A stretch of DNA of 64,000 nucleotides from Echria macrotheca (Eukaryota > Ascomycota > Sordariomycetes > Sordariales > Schizotheciaceae), in assembly GCA_030411725.1 (NCBI GenBank), contig MU839836.1, positions 1 through 64,000 of the forward strand. Reading direction: 5' to 3'. How positions within the stretch are numbered: position 1 is the stretch's first letter; each line of letters starts with the position of its first letter. Position numbers and translations under genes: made by a program. Shown here in pieces: positions 52,081-62,905 of this stretch. Below the pieces are notes generated by a model that had not been told where the DNA came from, did not search any database, and saw only the letters and a list, made by a program, of their open reading frames with translations.

Positions 52081-54619
52081 ATGGCTCCGGACTCTTCGGA
52101 CTCTTCGGACTTGGTCGAAACGGGTTGTTCCCACATCAGCCCCGAGTGTATGCCGATGACCAGAAAACTTAGCCAGCGAACTCCAGCTGACTGCAAACAG
52201 ATATCTGCAAGCCGGGACCAAACGATTCTGTCTACCGTGAGGACTGCACGCAGTGTTTCGACTCAATTGTAAGTACATCTTTGCTTCACTTCTGCGCTGG
52301 CTGACCCGATGATTGCCAGGACGACCCTGCCGGCCTCGACGTCTGCCTCAAGTGCTTCAACGGTGGTTGTGCCGGCGACCGGAACCATGGCAAGCTTCAC
52401 AGCACGTCAAAGGGCCATCCTATTGTCCTCAATATCCGTCGAACACGAAAGCACATCGTTCGTGACGAACCGCCTCTCAAGATGTCGAAGCTTGCTATTG
52501 CCGCCGAGACCGAAGCGGACCGCTATGAGACCCAGCTGACGGTCAAGTGTCTTGATTGTGACCACAACGTCCCCAGAGACATCCCAATTGTTGATCAGGT
52601 TGTCAAGGCTGTCATGAGTGCCAACACATTTTCGAGGAAAGAGGAGGTCAAGGCTTGGGAACAGGAGCTCACCAGCTGTGAGCATATCCTTACGCTCCAG
52701 CAAGGCGAGCCACGCAAGATCGCGTCGCAGAGCCTGGGTCACTGCTCTCAGTGTGATCTGAACGAGAATCTCTGGTTGTGCCTCGAGTGCGGAAATCTTG
52801 GCTGCGGGAGAGCGCAGTTTGGTGGCGTTGGGGGCAACTCCCATGCTTTGGCACACAGCAAAGAGACCTCACATGGCGTTGCTGTGAAGCTGGGTAGCAT
52901 CACACCCGAAGGTACAGCCGATGTGTACTGCTACACTTGCGACGAGGAGCGTGTCGATGAACATCTCGCCACGCATCTCGCGAATTGGGGCATCGTCTTG
53001 GCGGAGCAACAAAAGACAGAGAAGAGCCTGACAGAGCTGCAGATCGAGCAGAATCTGAAATGGGAATTCGCCATGACGACCGATGGCAAAGAGCTCACTC
53101 CTCTCTTCGGACCCGGACTAACAGGCTTGAAGAACCTGGGCAACAGCTGCTATCTTGCGAGCATCCTTCAATGCCTGTTCGACCTCCCTTCGTTCCAGAA
53201 GCGGTACCTCAACGATCTGCCACTTCCTGAGACGGAAGAGCCGGCTCAGGATCTCGAAACCCAACTCCGGAAGATGGCAGACGGCCTTCTCTCGGGACGC
53301 TATTCTAAACCGGACTCCGATGTGATCGTCTCGGAGCACTCGCCGGAAGTTCCGCACCAAAAGGGTCTTGCGCCTTCCATGCTGAAGCATCTCATCGGAC
53401 GGGGGCATGCAGAGTTCTCCACGATGCGCCAGCAGGATGCATTCGAGTTTCTGCAGCATTTCATCAAACTGGTCACGCGCTCCAATCATCCAGCCAACCT
53501 GGGCGATCCCACCAAGGCTATGCGCTTTCTCATGGAGCAGCGTTTGCAGTGCCTGAGTTGCAAGAAGGTCCGCTACAGTTCGAATGAGCATGATAGCCTG
53601 TTCATCGATGTCCCACTCGAGCAACTGCCAGCGGAGGAAGGGGAGGCACCACAATACAAACCGGTTCCGCTGAAAGAGTGCCTGGATACCCTGACATCGC
53701 CCGAAAACGTCGAGCTCAACTGTCCGGCCTGTGATGGGAAGAATTTCTCCAAGCGTCTGCTTTTCAAGACATTTCCCGAGGTCCTCGTGCTCAACGCTAG
53801 GAAGATGGCCGTGATCAACTGGGTTCCCGTTAAGGTGGATGTGCCCGTCCTCGTCGACGAAGCACCGTTTGCGCTTGATGAATACCTGTCAAAGGGAAAG
53901 CAGGAGGATGAGGAAGATCTACCGGAGGACGCGTCCGCCACCAGCAACGTGCCTACATTTGTCCCGAACGCGGAAGCCGTAGCTTTCCTGGAGGCAATGG
54001 GCTTCCCGAGGGTGCGTGCGGAGAAAGGCCTCCATGCAACGGGAAACAACGATGGGGAGGCGGCCCTGAACTGGATCTTGGAACACATGGATGATCCCGA
54101 TATTGACACACCGTTGGATCTGGGTCAACCCAAGGGCGCTGCTTCCGGCGCTGCTCCTGTGGACCCCGAGAAGCTGGTAATGCTCGAGTCGATGGGTCTG
54201 GGCGGGCCCCGTGGGGAGAAAGCTCTGCGGGAGACTCATGGCGATGTAGAGCGTGCGATTGAGTGGATGTTCAGCCACCCAGACGACGAAGGCGACGCCG
54301 CAGTGGATGCCGGCCAGGGCTCGCCTGAGGCTGCGAATTCTACGGGCAGCTCTCCAGTGGGAAGCAGCGAACTCCCTGCGAAGTTCCAGTTGCAGTCGAT
54401 TGCTTGCCACAAGGGCACGAGCATCCATGCCGGGTAAGGCCTAATCTCGATACTTTGGACAATCACTGACGGTGTTCTAGGCACTACGTAGCATTTGTCC
54501 GGAAGAATCTCGATTCTGAGCCTTCGTGGGTCATGTTCAACGACGAGAAGGTGGTCAAGGTAGTGGACGTGGACGAGATGAAGAAGTTTGCCTACGTCTA
54601 TTTCTTCAAGCGCGTTTGA
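52081..54619 (+). CDS. UBP14: Ubiquitin C-terminal hydrolase Ubp14 (USP5 type), 795 aa
   Basis: Four exons: 52081-52147, 52201-52268, 52320-54433, 54481-54619. The first two short exons supply the N-terminal zinc-finger region (GCSHISPEYICKPGPN, YREDCTQCFDSIDDPAG). Ubp14 disassembles free polyubiquitin chains by recognising the unanchored C-terminal Gly-Gly of ubiquitin, keeping ubiquitin available for the proteasome. Domains in order are a variant zinc finger (about 15-100), a UBP zinc finger (about 165-260), the peptidase core with catalytic Cys322 in LGNSCYLAS, two UBA domains inserted in the core (about 594-637 and 660-699), and the His box GTSIHAGHYVAF with His751. The last intron falls inside this His box, so an unspliced reading loses the catalytic His. 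Convergent with MAD2. Confidence 0.95.
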
Positions 54620-54959
54620 TCGGATATTAGCACCACCAGCATAGGGTTTCGTTCGTGGCGCAGAGGCGCAGAGCATTTGTACGAGTAGACAAAAACTAGC
54701 CTTCTTAGAGGTAGTCTTATGCAGAGCAAATTTACAAGTAAACCACCAAGTTGTGCTGCAGGAGGCAATGCGGAATCCTGCCTGCCATCCAAAAGTCGAT
54801 AGCAGCTGAGATGCTGTGGTATACTTGTACAAGATGGGCACCGAGCAACCCTTATACCCCGGCCAAAGAAGAAGACGCCACCCCCGATTAACTCCATTCG
54901 CCCGCATGTCCCAATTTTATAATATTGACAAATGAAAATATTCCCTCCCGAGGCGCCAT
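54620..54959. other. Convergent intergenic, UBP14 and MAD2
   Basis: 340 bp holding both 3' ends. Nothing else seen. Confidence 0.45.
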
Positions 54960-55843
54960 CTAATCGGCAAGTCGATAACTAACAAGGGTATCGACGCGGT
55001 GGTTGGCGGTGCTGAAGCCCCGAAGCTGGACGCGCTCCCCGTTCACGATCTCTTTGGCGTCGCTGTCGCCCCACTCGACGGGCACTTCGCTGTCGGCGTC
55101 GGCGTAGACGAGCACGTTGAAGGTGCAGTCGCCGGCGAGCTGGGGGAGGAAGGTGACCGAGGCTGTGATCTGGCGGAAGATGGCGGCGATCTCGGCCTGG
55201 ATCTCTGCTTCGGTCTTTTCGGGCGGTGGTGTTGCGGCGGCGGCGGCGGCTGGGGATGCGTTTTCGTTGCCTGCGGTGGCGGCGCTTGATGAGGACTTTT
55301 TGGATTTTGGCTTGGCGAAGATTTGGACCTGTTGACACAGCTTGTTAGTTCGATTCCGCCGGGTGTTTGGTGTGGGCAAGGGCAGGAGAGAGGGACGTCC
55401 GTACGTCAAACTGCCAGCGCTCGACATGCTCGCCCGTATCCTTGTTGGTGATCACGATGACCAGCTTCGAGATCTTGCCGCCCACCATCCACCTGTCCAA
55501 CTGCGACATGATCTTCTTGATGTAGGCGCGCACCTGGTCGTCCGACGACACCAACATGTTGAGCCCATACTTCTTGACCGCCGTGAAGTCCTCGGCCGGG
55601 TATACGCCGCGCTGGAAGAGGATCGTGTGGATCGAATACTGGAACTGTTTGGAGGCATGCGTCAGTACTGTAACTGCGACTGCGATCGCGACAGTGTGTG
55701 CGCATTGCGACGTAGGACGCAGGAGCTGAGCGGGCGCCTGGGGAAGCACTCACGAATTCGGCCACCAGTTTTGCGCTGCCCTTCAGCGACAGCTTGTGGA
55801 CCTTTGACTTGTCCTTTTCGGACGTTGGCGCAGCGGATGCCAT
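54960..55843 (-). CDS. MAD2: Spindle checkpoint protein Mad2 (HORMA), 232 aa
   Basis: Three exons on the minus strand: 55754-55843, 55405-55644, 54960-55328; phases are all 0. Mad2 binds Mad1 and Cdc20 and blocks the anaphase-promoting complex until kinetochores attach. The HORMA fold begins with LSLKGSAKLVAEFFQYSIHTILFQRGVYP, followed by YGLNMLVSSDD and LVIVITNKDTGEHVERWQFDV. The C-terminal safety-belt segment ends VNGERVQLRGFSTANHRVDTLVSYRLAD. The protein is longer than the usual 200-215 aa because of a low-complexity Lys/Ser/Ala/Pro insert after QIFAKPKSKK, at the start of exon 3. The insert lies in a loop, so the fold should be kept. Confidence 0.94.
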
Positions 55844-56645
55844 CTTCGCGGTCTAAATCGAGATGAGAGGGGGATCCCCTGGATTTCGTAGGCCGTCGAG
55901 GTGTTGGAGTCGCAATTGTTTACTCTGCGCAGTGGGCTGCGTCGACCGTTGTCAGGGGTTGCCAGTGGCCGGCGGGAGCGGATTGGCGGGGTAAAATTTG
56001 GCAGCTCTGTGCCGAAGTTCAGCCGCTGCCGGATGCCAGACCCCGGCCGGCACTTGCTGACAACTCCACTGACCCCACTACCACTGCACTGAAGCTCCAA
56101 CCAGTTCTCAACTGCAAAGCTGACATTTTCGGGTGAAGGAAAGCTCATGAATTGCTGCTGACTGAAAGTCGCCGAGCAAACCCCCACCATGGATAAGTCT
56201 CCGGGCAGCCAAGGCTGTGCCAAGTCTTACAATGCAGGCACGAAGGAACACCCCCTCGTCCATTTCGATGCAAGTAAGCCAACCCGGGCTCTCGAAAACC
56301 GGTGTTTGCGCTGTCAAGGCTTCTGCTTGACACGCCTTGGCAGCCGGGAGACAAGGTCATAGGTGCAATCGGAAGTCTGACCTCGCTACAACCGGTCTAC
56401 CGGGACTTCGACGACATGTAAGCCAGACCGTCGTCGGCGCGCTGGGATCTACTTGAATTGAGGTATGTCAACCACACCTTCTATATGAAGACGTTGTACT
56501 CGGATGTAGTTGGAAAGGCTTAGCTCCTCAATTATATCCTCGACACTGACCGCTGCCCAACAGCCAGTTACCACCACTATTCCTGATCGTGTCAGTCTCT
56601 TGTGTTCAATTATTGCCAGCGCTTGTGCTGGACGCACCCATAGTC
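55844..56645. promoter_or_regulatory. Divergent region between MAD2 and the GST gene
   Basis: 802 bp. No coding sequence supported. The GST frame is open upstream to a GTG at 56589, but its first ATG is 56646. Confidence 0.4.
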
Positions 56646-57338
56646 ATGGCAACACGTACCGATCTCAAACCGATCAGACTCTGGGGAAAAGGCGGTCCCA
56701 ACCCACCCAAAGTGGAGATCATCATGTTGGAGCTCGGCATCCCGCACGAGATCACGCCAGTACCGTATAGCGACGTGAAAAACCCCGAGTTTACCGCCAT
56801 CAACCCGAACGGCCGGCTCCCGGCAATCCACGACCCCAACACGGGCCTGACCCTATGGGAGTCGGGCGCTATCGTCGAGTATATCATCGAGACGTACGAC
56901 AAAGACCACAAGCTGAGCTTCCCAGCCGGCACACCCGAGGTGTGGCACGCGCGGCAGTGGTTGTTCTTCCAGACAACTGGACAGGGCCCCTACTTTGGCC
57001 AGGCTGCGTGGTTCGCCCTGGCGCATCCGGAGAAGCTACCCAGCGCGCTCAAGCGATTCACCGATGAGGTACGACGGGTGTCGGGCGTCTTGGATGCGTG
57101 GTTGAGCAAGCAGAGGAAAGAGTACTCGGATGATCTCGGCGATGGACCTTGGTTGGTCGGCAACCGCATTTCGTATGCCGATATCTCCTTCCTCCCATGG
57201 CAGCTTTTTGTTCCGGCGACGCTGGGTGACCTGTACAGCGACGAGGATTTTCCCGAGCTCCGGGCGTGGATGGACAAGATGAAGGCTCGCCCTACTGTTG
57301 CTCCGCTTGTTCCGAGCATCACCAAGATGGGTGGTTAG
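56646..57338 (+). CDS. Glutathione S-transferase, Ure2-like, 230 aa
   Basis: Single exon. The N-terminal thioredoxin-like domain starts at PIRLWGKGGPNPPKVEIIMLE, with the cis-Pro segment NGRLPAIHDP and the glutathione gamma-glutamyl site WESGAIVEYI. The helical C-terminal domain follows (RQWLFFQTTGQGPYFGQAAWF and the N-capping box motif ISYADISFLPW). It matches the fungal Ure2p-like/GTT class, which conjugates glutathione to electrophiles or reduces peroxides. The first strand has no obvious catalytic Cys; a Ser/Asn type active site is likely. Length is normal. Cytosolic. Confidence 0.92.
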   Translation: MATRTDLKPIRLWGKGGPNPPKVEIIMLELGIPHEITPVPYSDVKNPEFTAINPNGRLPAIHDPNTGLTLWESGAIVEYIIETYDKDHKLSFPAGTPEVWHARQWLFFQTTGQGPYFGQAAWFALAHPEKLPSALKRFTDEVRRVSGVLDAWLSKQRKEYSDDLGDGPWLVGNRISYADISFLPWQLFVPATLGDLYSDEDFPELRAWMDKMKARPTVAPLVPSITKMGG

Positions 57339-58013
57339 TGGCTTGAGGATCATGCGTTGACTTGGTCCTGCGCCAGGAGATGAAGGGCTGATGTCCTTGT
57401 GGTGATCTTTATGGTTCTATTTCGGAGCCTAGGTACACAGCCTTTCGAATCTCGATGTCTTCTTTTCACATCAGGTACATCAATCCAATCCTCGTATGGG
57501 CAGTCGTTCATACTTCAAATTGAACTTGTTGTGTCTATAAATAGGGGCTTTCTGCCACGCCTCAAACTCACCACAAGCATCAAGAGGATTAGGGTTGAAT
57601 ACATCCTTATCTTCAACGCCAACAATTTCCATCCCTTGTTTGGTCTCATCAAAGTCTAGCCCCGAGGAGACCCAGCTGAAATCAAAGCGCCAAGCCACAT
57701 GTCACGTAACCAACCGTCTGGACCAATCGCAGTGAGGACCCTTTTCACGATGCCAAGACTTGTCCGATATCATTAGCGCCACCGGAGGTCTTGGCGGTGG
57801 ATTTCCCCTGAGAGGGAACCCTGGGCTGCCTCACACAACGGCGGTGTACTTTTTTCTTTCCTCCTGTCCCACGCCAAAGATCTTCCTCACATCAAAAAAG
57901 CTTATTTCCACCTCCTCCGCGACACCCGTCCTATTGCCGACCGCAATACCTTTCTATACGTACGCGCATCGCAGCACTCTATCTCAGGGAACGCTTACGT
58001 ATCGCAATTCACA
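57339..58013. promoter_or_regulatory. Intergenic, promoter and leader of the Cys-rich protein gene
   Basis: 675 bp. The last 150 bp are CT-rich and probably the 5' leader of the 70-aa Cys-rich protein gene. No coding sequence. Confidence 0.45.
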
Positions 58014-58297
58014 ATGCCCACCGTCCAAGCTCCCCAACAGCAGGCGCCCATGGAGGCGGCAAACCCCGCACAGGCGAACGGTGCGGTCGTCGTCACACAG
58101 CAGCCGGTATGTTGTTGTCCACTCCGACTTGACACAGTAGTAGTGGGCATTGTTTAGACTGACGAGATGCTACTTAGAAATCGGAGCCAATGCCGTCGGC
58201 TGAGCAGGAGCTCTCGCTCCGCGGAGGTGGTTTCAACGTTGGCTGCAGCGAGCGCTGCTGCGGTCTCAACTGCTCCTTCTACAAGGGCTGTTGCTAA
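58014..58297 (+). CDS. Small Cys-rich protein, 70 aa
   Basis: Two exons, 58014-58106 and 58178-58297, with a GTATGT/TAG intron of 71 bp. It is too short to show up as a long open frame. The N-terminal half is Gln/Ala/Pro-rich (MPTVQAPQQQAPMEAANPAQ). The second exon ends GCSERCCGLNCSFYKGCC: six cysteines in 18 residues, arranged as single, pair, single, pair. No signal peptide. A C-terminal Cys cluster on a short disordered protein resembles CYSTM-like stress proteins and metal-binding peptides, but I do not recognise a defined family. Evidence for a real gene is the good splice signals, the CT-rich leader and the strong composition bias. Confidence 0.7.
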
Positions 58298-59018
58298 AGG
58301 CCGGATTTCTTGGTAGTCTGAAGAGGCCGACGACTAGAGAATGCGCTGGGCTAGATTTCGGTTCGCGAGTGTGGTCTTGGTGTTGTTGCTTTTCTTCGGT
58401 CCCCGGATTACCTCCTAAACTTGGGCGCGTTTACATATGTTCTAACGGTTGGACGGCTTATGAGTTTGATGCTTGATACCTTTGGTTGGCTTGTGGCGGT
58501 GGCTGGATGAGTAACTTGGGGACAACCGTTGTTTGGAGATAACGAGAACTGTTTGTCGTTGCTCTTCACCCGTTCGTATGAAATTTATAGACCCTGTCAC
58601 TATGCAGTGAGCTTCCGCCCCTGGGGACGTGTTTTCACTCCCTTGAGCGGCTCACCGTGCGTTGGTTGGGTCAGTACCTAGGTAGGTTGGCCGAGGAGAT
58701 CAAAATGTTCTCATTTGCCTGGCTCGGAAGCTGCGACCCATGGTGCCGTGGCAGCAGCCAGTTACCTACCCACCTTCTTGCCGCATTCAATTCTTCTGGA
58801 AAGCATCCTTCCCGCACCAAGGATTCTTCCTCTTGCACTTCAGTTGCTGCAATGCCTTTCGTCGTTCGCCTTTCCAACAGGCTCGACTGGAGACGTCGAT
58901 TCAACAGGCAGAATCTTTCAAAGAGGAACCACGTGACTCCGCACGTGGAGCTCGACGACAAACCTCGGCGCCGCTGGTGCCTGAAACCAACAGCAGCAGG
59001 GAATCACACTAAAACACC
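58298..59018. other. Intergenic, no gene seen
   Basis: 721 bp between co-oriented genes. The 3' part has a 121-codon frame without family features and is probably the promoter and leader of the F-box gene. Confidence 0.4.
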
Positions 59019-60938
59019 ATGAAGTCGTTTCTTGTGCATCGCCGAGCCGCGCTGGAGAAAAGACGAGGAAATGGCATCCCGACACAAGACGGCCAGCCCG
59101 GCGGCATACTGGCCCTCCTGCCGGTGGAGCTGATTCTCCTGATTGTGCTGCACCTCGACAGCCCCGCGGACGCCATCGCCGTGCTCAACGTCTGCCACGC
59201 CTGGCGCTCCGTTCTGTTGTCACCCGATATATGGCGTCCATTATCTGACCGGCTTCTTCCTGGGCTCTCAGCCCATCTGGCCGCAACATGCCCGTCGACC
59301 GAGGCCCAGGGCCGCGGCTTCCACGTGATGCTGCGACAGCGCCAGCTCCGTCGCTTGGGCCACTTCAACTTCGCCATACTCCATGGCCTCCGTATGAACC
59401 TCAATGGCGACCGAGAGAACGGCTATTTCACCGTCTCCAAGCGGCTTCCTCCCAAAGACGGCGGCGTGTTCTCGCTCGACAGCATCCCCGCTCTCAACCC
59501 CGAGGCCGAGGACGAGCACGTAACGCTCCTGAAGATCTACAGCCACGGCCGCATCGCCTGGTGGCCCGAAGGATGGAGCCTGCCGTGGTGTGCCATCGTC
59601 GACGACCTGCGCACCCGCACCCGCCGCATGTTTCTGTTCCCATCGCCTGCCCTCAATACCGATCCAGGCCCAACACGATACGCCGATGGCATACACGCCA
59701 AGGGCGGCTGGAGGACATCAATGGGCGAATTACTCTTCGTCATGGGCCAGGAGACCGTCGGCGTGTGTGTTTGGCATCTGGAGCGTGACGAGATGCGCGA
59801 GGTGAAGCTTCCTAGCTCGTTTGAGCGCTGTCTCGTGGCGGGAGAGCGGCTCCTGTTTGTCGGTCGGAGGGCGGCCGAGCTCTGGATGTGGACTTGGGAT
59901 ACCAACAAGGTCGAGACCATTGATGCTCCGGGGCAGGGATGCTACCTTCCCGGCGTCGTCACGCTGGGTGGCCAACCGCAAGTCTTGGGTTTCCCGCTTG
60001 ACTCACGCCGGACCGGCCTGCGCTTCCGGGATTCTAACATCAACCTCGACTTTATCCTGCACCCAACCGACCCGAACGTCCTCTTCATTTTGACCTACAA
60101 TGGGGTGGATGTGGTGGTTTACGAGCTCACCTCGGGCAAACTCACCGACCGCATCCAGCTGCCGCATTGCCACCTCGGCTATCGCATTCTCCAGCACAGC
60201 CCGGCCGGGTCATCGCCGCAGTACCTTCGTCACGAACGCTGCGACGCCTACGGGACCTACTGTCTATTAACCACATGGGTAGAGTCATACACGTGGGCTC
60301 GGAGTGATGCCGGTTCTTTCTGCGGCGGAGCATGCACCGGATCGTCTCCCGAGTTTCAGTCTGTGATTGGGTCCGTGTGCTTCAACGTGTACACCAAGCA
60401 ATTCACTGCTTTTGTCCATCACGGCATCTCCCGCACGGTACGCGGCTCTCATCTGTGGGATGGCATGCTCGCCGTCATCACTTACGGCTGGACGAAGCAT
60501 AAAGATGGGTCGTCTTCAGAATCGAAGGCGTTTGTGGCGCTGCTCAATCCCTGCGACGGGTCTTCTGATACCGGTGTCTCGTTGCAGCAAGAACACTCGT
60601 CGCCAGTGGGCATGATCGCGCTCCCGACGGCTACCTCACCTGCCCCATTGGCGGAAAAAGTGCTTCTAACGACGACGCATAAAGATGGCACGCCGCTGGA
60701 CTATCGGCTTGATCGAATCGCCTACGTGCTGGACACGGGAATGCCCGACAATCGACGTCTAGCTATGCTGGACGTCGTCGAATGGATCAACGGGGACGAC
60801 AACACATTGATATATGTCTCCGGGAAGAAGTATACCATCTGGGGGTTTGGGGATGAGTGGGGACGACAAGAGAAGAAGGGCTGGACGGAGCGGTGGCGGA
60901 GTGTTGTGGGTGTTGGACGGGGAGGGTCAAAGTCTTGA
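59019..60938 (+). CDS. F-box protein with C-terminal repeat domain, 639 aa
   Basis: Single exon. The F-box lies at about residues 32-80: LALLPVELILLIVLHLDSP, then VLNVCHAWRSVLLSPDIWRPL. F-box proteins link substrates to the SCF ubiquitin ligase through Skp1. After it come about 500 residues of beta-rich sequence with recurring W and G turns (SLPWCAIVDDLR, ELLFVMGQETVGVCVWHLE, ERLLFVGRRAAELWMWTWD, VLFILTYNGVDVVVYEL), consistent with a beta-propeller-like substrate-binding domain. No canonical WD40 signature. The C-terminus ends in a basic stretch. Target unknown; fungal genomes carry many such uncharacterised F-box/propeller proteins. Confidence 0.85.
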   Translation: MKSFLVHRRAALEKRRGNGIPTQDGQPGGILALLPVELILLIVLHLDSPADAIAVLNVCHAWRSVLLSPDIWRPLSDRLLPGLSAHLAATCPSTEAQGRGFHVMLRQRQLRRLGHFNFAILHGLRMNLNGDRENGYFTVSKRLPPKDGGVFSLDSIPALNPEAEDEHVTLLKIYSHGRIAWWPEGWSLPWCAIVDDLRTRTRRMFLFPSPALNTDPGPTRYADGIHAKGGWRTSMGELLFVMGQETVGVCVWHLERDEMREVKLPSSFERCLVAGERLLFVGRRAAELWMWTWDTNKVETIDAPGQGCYLPGVVTLGGQPQVLGFPLDSRRTGLRFRDSNINLDFILHPTDPNVLFILTYNGVDVVVYELTSGKLTDRIQLPHCHLGYRILQHSPAGSSPQYLRHERCDAYGTYCLLTTWVESYTWARSDAGSFCGGACTGSSPEFQSVIGSVCFNVYTKQFTAFVHHGISRTVRGSHLWDGMLAVITYGWTKHKDGSSSESKAFVALLNPCDGSSDTGVSLQQEHSSPVGMIALPTATSPAPLAEKVLLTTTHKDGTPLDYRLDRIAYVLDTGMPDNRRLAMLDVVEWINGDDNTLIYVSGKKYTIWGFGDEWGRQEKKGWTERWRSVVGVGRGGSKS

Positions 60939-61391
60939 GATGCTGCCACTTATGTTTTCTTGAATTTTGCTTGTATGAGGACCTTGTTGCTGGCTGCCTT
61001 GTTCGCTGTCTGGATATGCGTGCCTAACTTCTGCATGTTGCTGAGCTTCGCTTTGCTAAAATGGCTTTCCCCTATCTTCCGTATAGGTCCGGGCTGTCCA
61101 AAGTTGTTTCTAAGTGTATAACGCTTTTAAATTTTGATTCCCATCTCTGACCGCCCCCGTCAAAACTGGTGTTCATGGAGAAAGGACGGCGTCCCCCTGA
61201 TTTGCACGGGCGGTATATTCCGTGTCGGCGGCTCTCGCTCACCGGTGTGATGAATGACCCGAACACGACTGGACGAAAAGGGGAAAGCACCCCGCAGGCG
61301 TCGCAGCGGCTACGAGAAATTTCTCCCTTAACTACTTGCATCCTTCCAAACTCTCTCCAAACGGACAAGTCTCAAAGACCATCGACTAAAA
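60939..61391. promoter_or_regulatory. Intergenic, promoter of the DUF4267 gene
   Basis: 453 bp. No coding sequence; the region just before 61392 is CT- and CA-rich. Confidence 0.4.
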
Positions 61392-61863
61392 ATGCAGCTG
61401 ACAATCACACCCTCCACCTGGCGAGTCCTGGGCCTCTCGATCGCAGCGAGCTACACCGGCCTAGGCCTCTTTGAGATCCTCCGCCCCCACCGCGCATCTG
61501 CTGAGTTCTTTGGCCTCGGAACCAAGACGACGGCAACCACCACGGAAAATGAAGGAGAAACGGAAGCGGTCGCGGTCATGGGTCCTCTCCTCGGTGTGCG
61601 CGATCTGAGCATTGCGGCGGCCATGTTCATGTTTGCGTGGGAGGGCAAGTGGCGCGAGGTCGGGACTGTGATTGTTGCGGGCACGATTCTATGCGCGGCG
61701 GATTGTTTTATTGTTTGGAGGAGGATGGGGGCACGGTTGTAAGTTGTCTTCTTCTTTCCTTGGGTATGGAAACGGGCTGATGATCGGGATTATTAGGGGT
61801 GCTGGATTTGTGCTTGGGGCGGCGAGTTGGACGGTTATTGGAGGTGTTTTGTACTACTCTTGA
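61392..61863 (+). CDS. DUF4267-type membrane protein, 137 aa
   Basis: Two exons, 61392-61738 and 61797-61863, with a 58-bp GTAAGT/TAG intron splitting a Leu codon. Four hydrophobic helices: ITPSTWRVLGLSIAASYTGLG, LLGVRDLSIAAAMFMFAWE, VGTVIVAGTILCAADCFIVW and AGFVLGAASWTVIGGVLYYS. The pattern GxxxLxxP...FFG followed by GVRDLSIA is typical of the fungal and bacterial DUF4267 family, small membrane proteins without known function. Missing the second exon would remove the last helix. Confidence 0.82.
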
Positions 61864-62014
61864 GATGGTCTTCGTTTGTTTCTATCCCGCTCCTTCCATT
61901 TTGTTATCACGTTTAGGAGAAACTTTGTGCCAGGATAGATGTACACTACAGTCTGAAACGTGTACCGATTGCTTGTTCCTCTGTCACCACTCCTAGGATG
62001 CTTGCCGTGGGTGA

Positions 62015-62905
62015 TCAGGTTCTTGACTCTCCCTCCGGGACCGTCATACCATGCATGCCCCTATACTTTGCAACCTCAGCCGGCTTCCACCCTGCACGCC
62101 CCAGGAACTCCTCATCGACCAACTTAAACACCTCAACCTTGAGCGGCCGACAGACCTTGACCATGTCGGCCTCGCTCCCCTCCCCAAATCCCCACAGCGA
62201 CAGATCGCCACCAGGACAAGTACTCAGTGCCATGAGCACATCCGTCTCGGCCAGAAACTCAATATAATCACCCGCGTCAGCCGGACACGGACTCATATAA
62301 TACCTTCCCCCCTCATCCAACCCAGTAACCTGGAACAGGTTAAGCACATCATGCACATCCCCCTCGCCCAGCCCAAACGGCGCCATAGCCCGAACCAAGT
62401 TCGAGTGACAGTGGAAATCATACTCATCCCCGCCGCCATTCAGCACATTCCTCACGTAGGGATCACACCTTGTCCCGAGCAAATCATGCACGCGTCCGCC
62501 GCGCTCATCAACGCCGTACCACGTCCCCAGAGTATCGGTCAGGATGGTCACCATAGGCCGCAGATACGGCAGGACAGACCACAGCCGGTCGTACGTGCTC
62601 AGATGGGAGGCGTGTAACTGCCGCGTGCGCGCGGCCCAGAAGCGCTCGCGCGGGTTGGACAGGTTCCACACGTTCAGGTCGCCGACTTGGGGGCCGTCGG
62701 GCGTGCTGATGCGGATTATGCTGCCGGCTGGGGCGGGCCAGGCGCGGCCGGAGCGGATGGGGAGGGTGAATTCGTGCGTGAGTTGGCGCGGGGCCGCGCG
62801 GATGGAGTCGTAGAGGGCGCGGTCGACGGAGAGTGGGGAGGGGGTGCCGGTTGGGAGGTAGGCGGGGACCGGAGGGGGGACTGGTTTGCGGGTGCGCTCT
62901 GCCAT
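62015..62905 (-). CDS. DUF1989 (urea carboxylase-associated) family protein, 296 aa
   Basis: Single exon; ATG 62905 (MAERTRKPVPPPV) is chosen over a longer frame whose leader is unlike the family. Motifs of the DUF1989 family are present: a GDLNVWN strand after PQVGD, HASHLSTYDRLWSVLPYLRP, GTRCDPYVRNVL, FHCHSNLVRAM, HDVLNLFQVTGL and CPADAGDYIEF. Bacterial members accompany urea carboxylase and are linked to carboxyguanidine or urea breakdown; fungal ones are usually stand-alone. No urea gene is next to it here. Conserved Cys and His residues suggest a metal site. Confidence 0.88.
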   Translation of the reverse strand: MAERTRKPVPPPVPAYLPTGTPSPLSVDRALYDSIRAAPRQLTHEFTLPIRSGRAWPAPAGSIIRISTPDGPQVGDLNVWNLSNPRERFWAARTRQLHASHLSTYDRLWSVLPYLRPMVTILTDTLGTWYGVDERGGRVHDLLGTRCDPYVRNVLNGGGDEYDFHCHSNLVRAMAPFGLGEGDVHDVLNLFQVTGLDEGGRYYMSPCPADAGDYIEFLAETDVLMALSTCPGGDLSLWGFGEGSEADMVKVCRPLKVEVFKLVDEEFLGRAGWKPAEVAKYRGMHGMTVPEGESRT

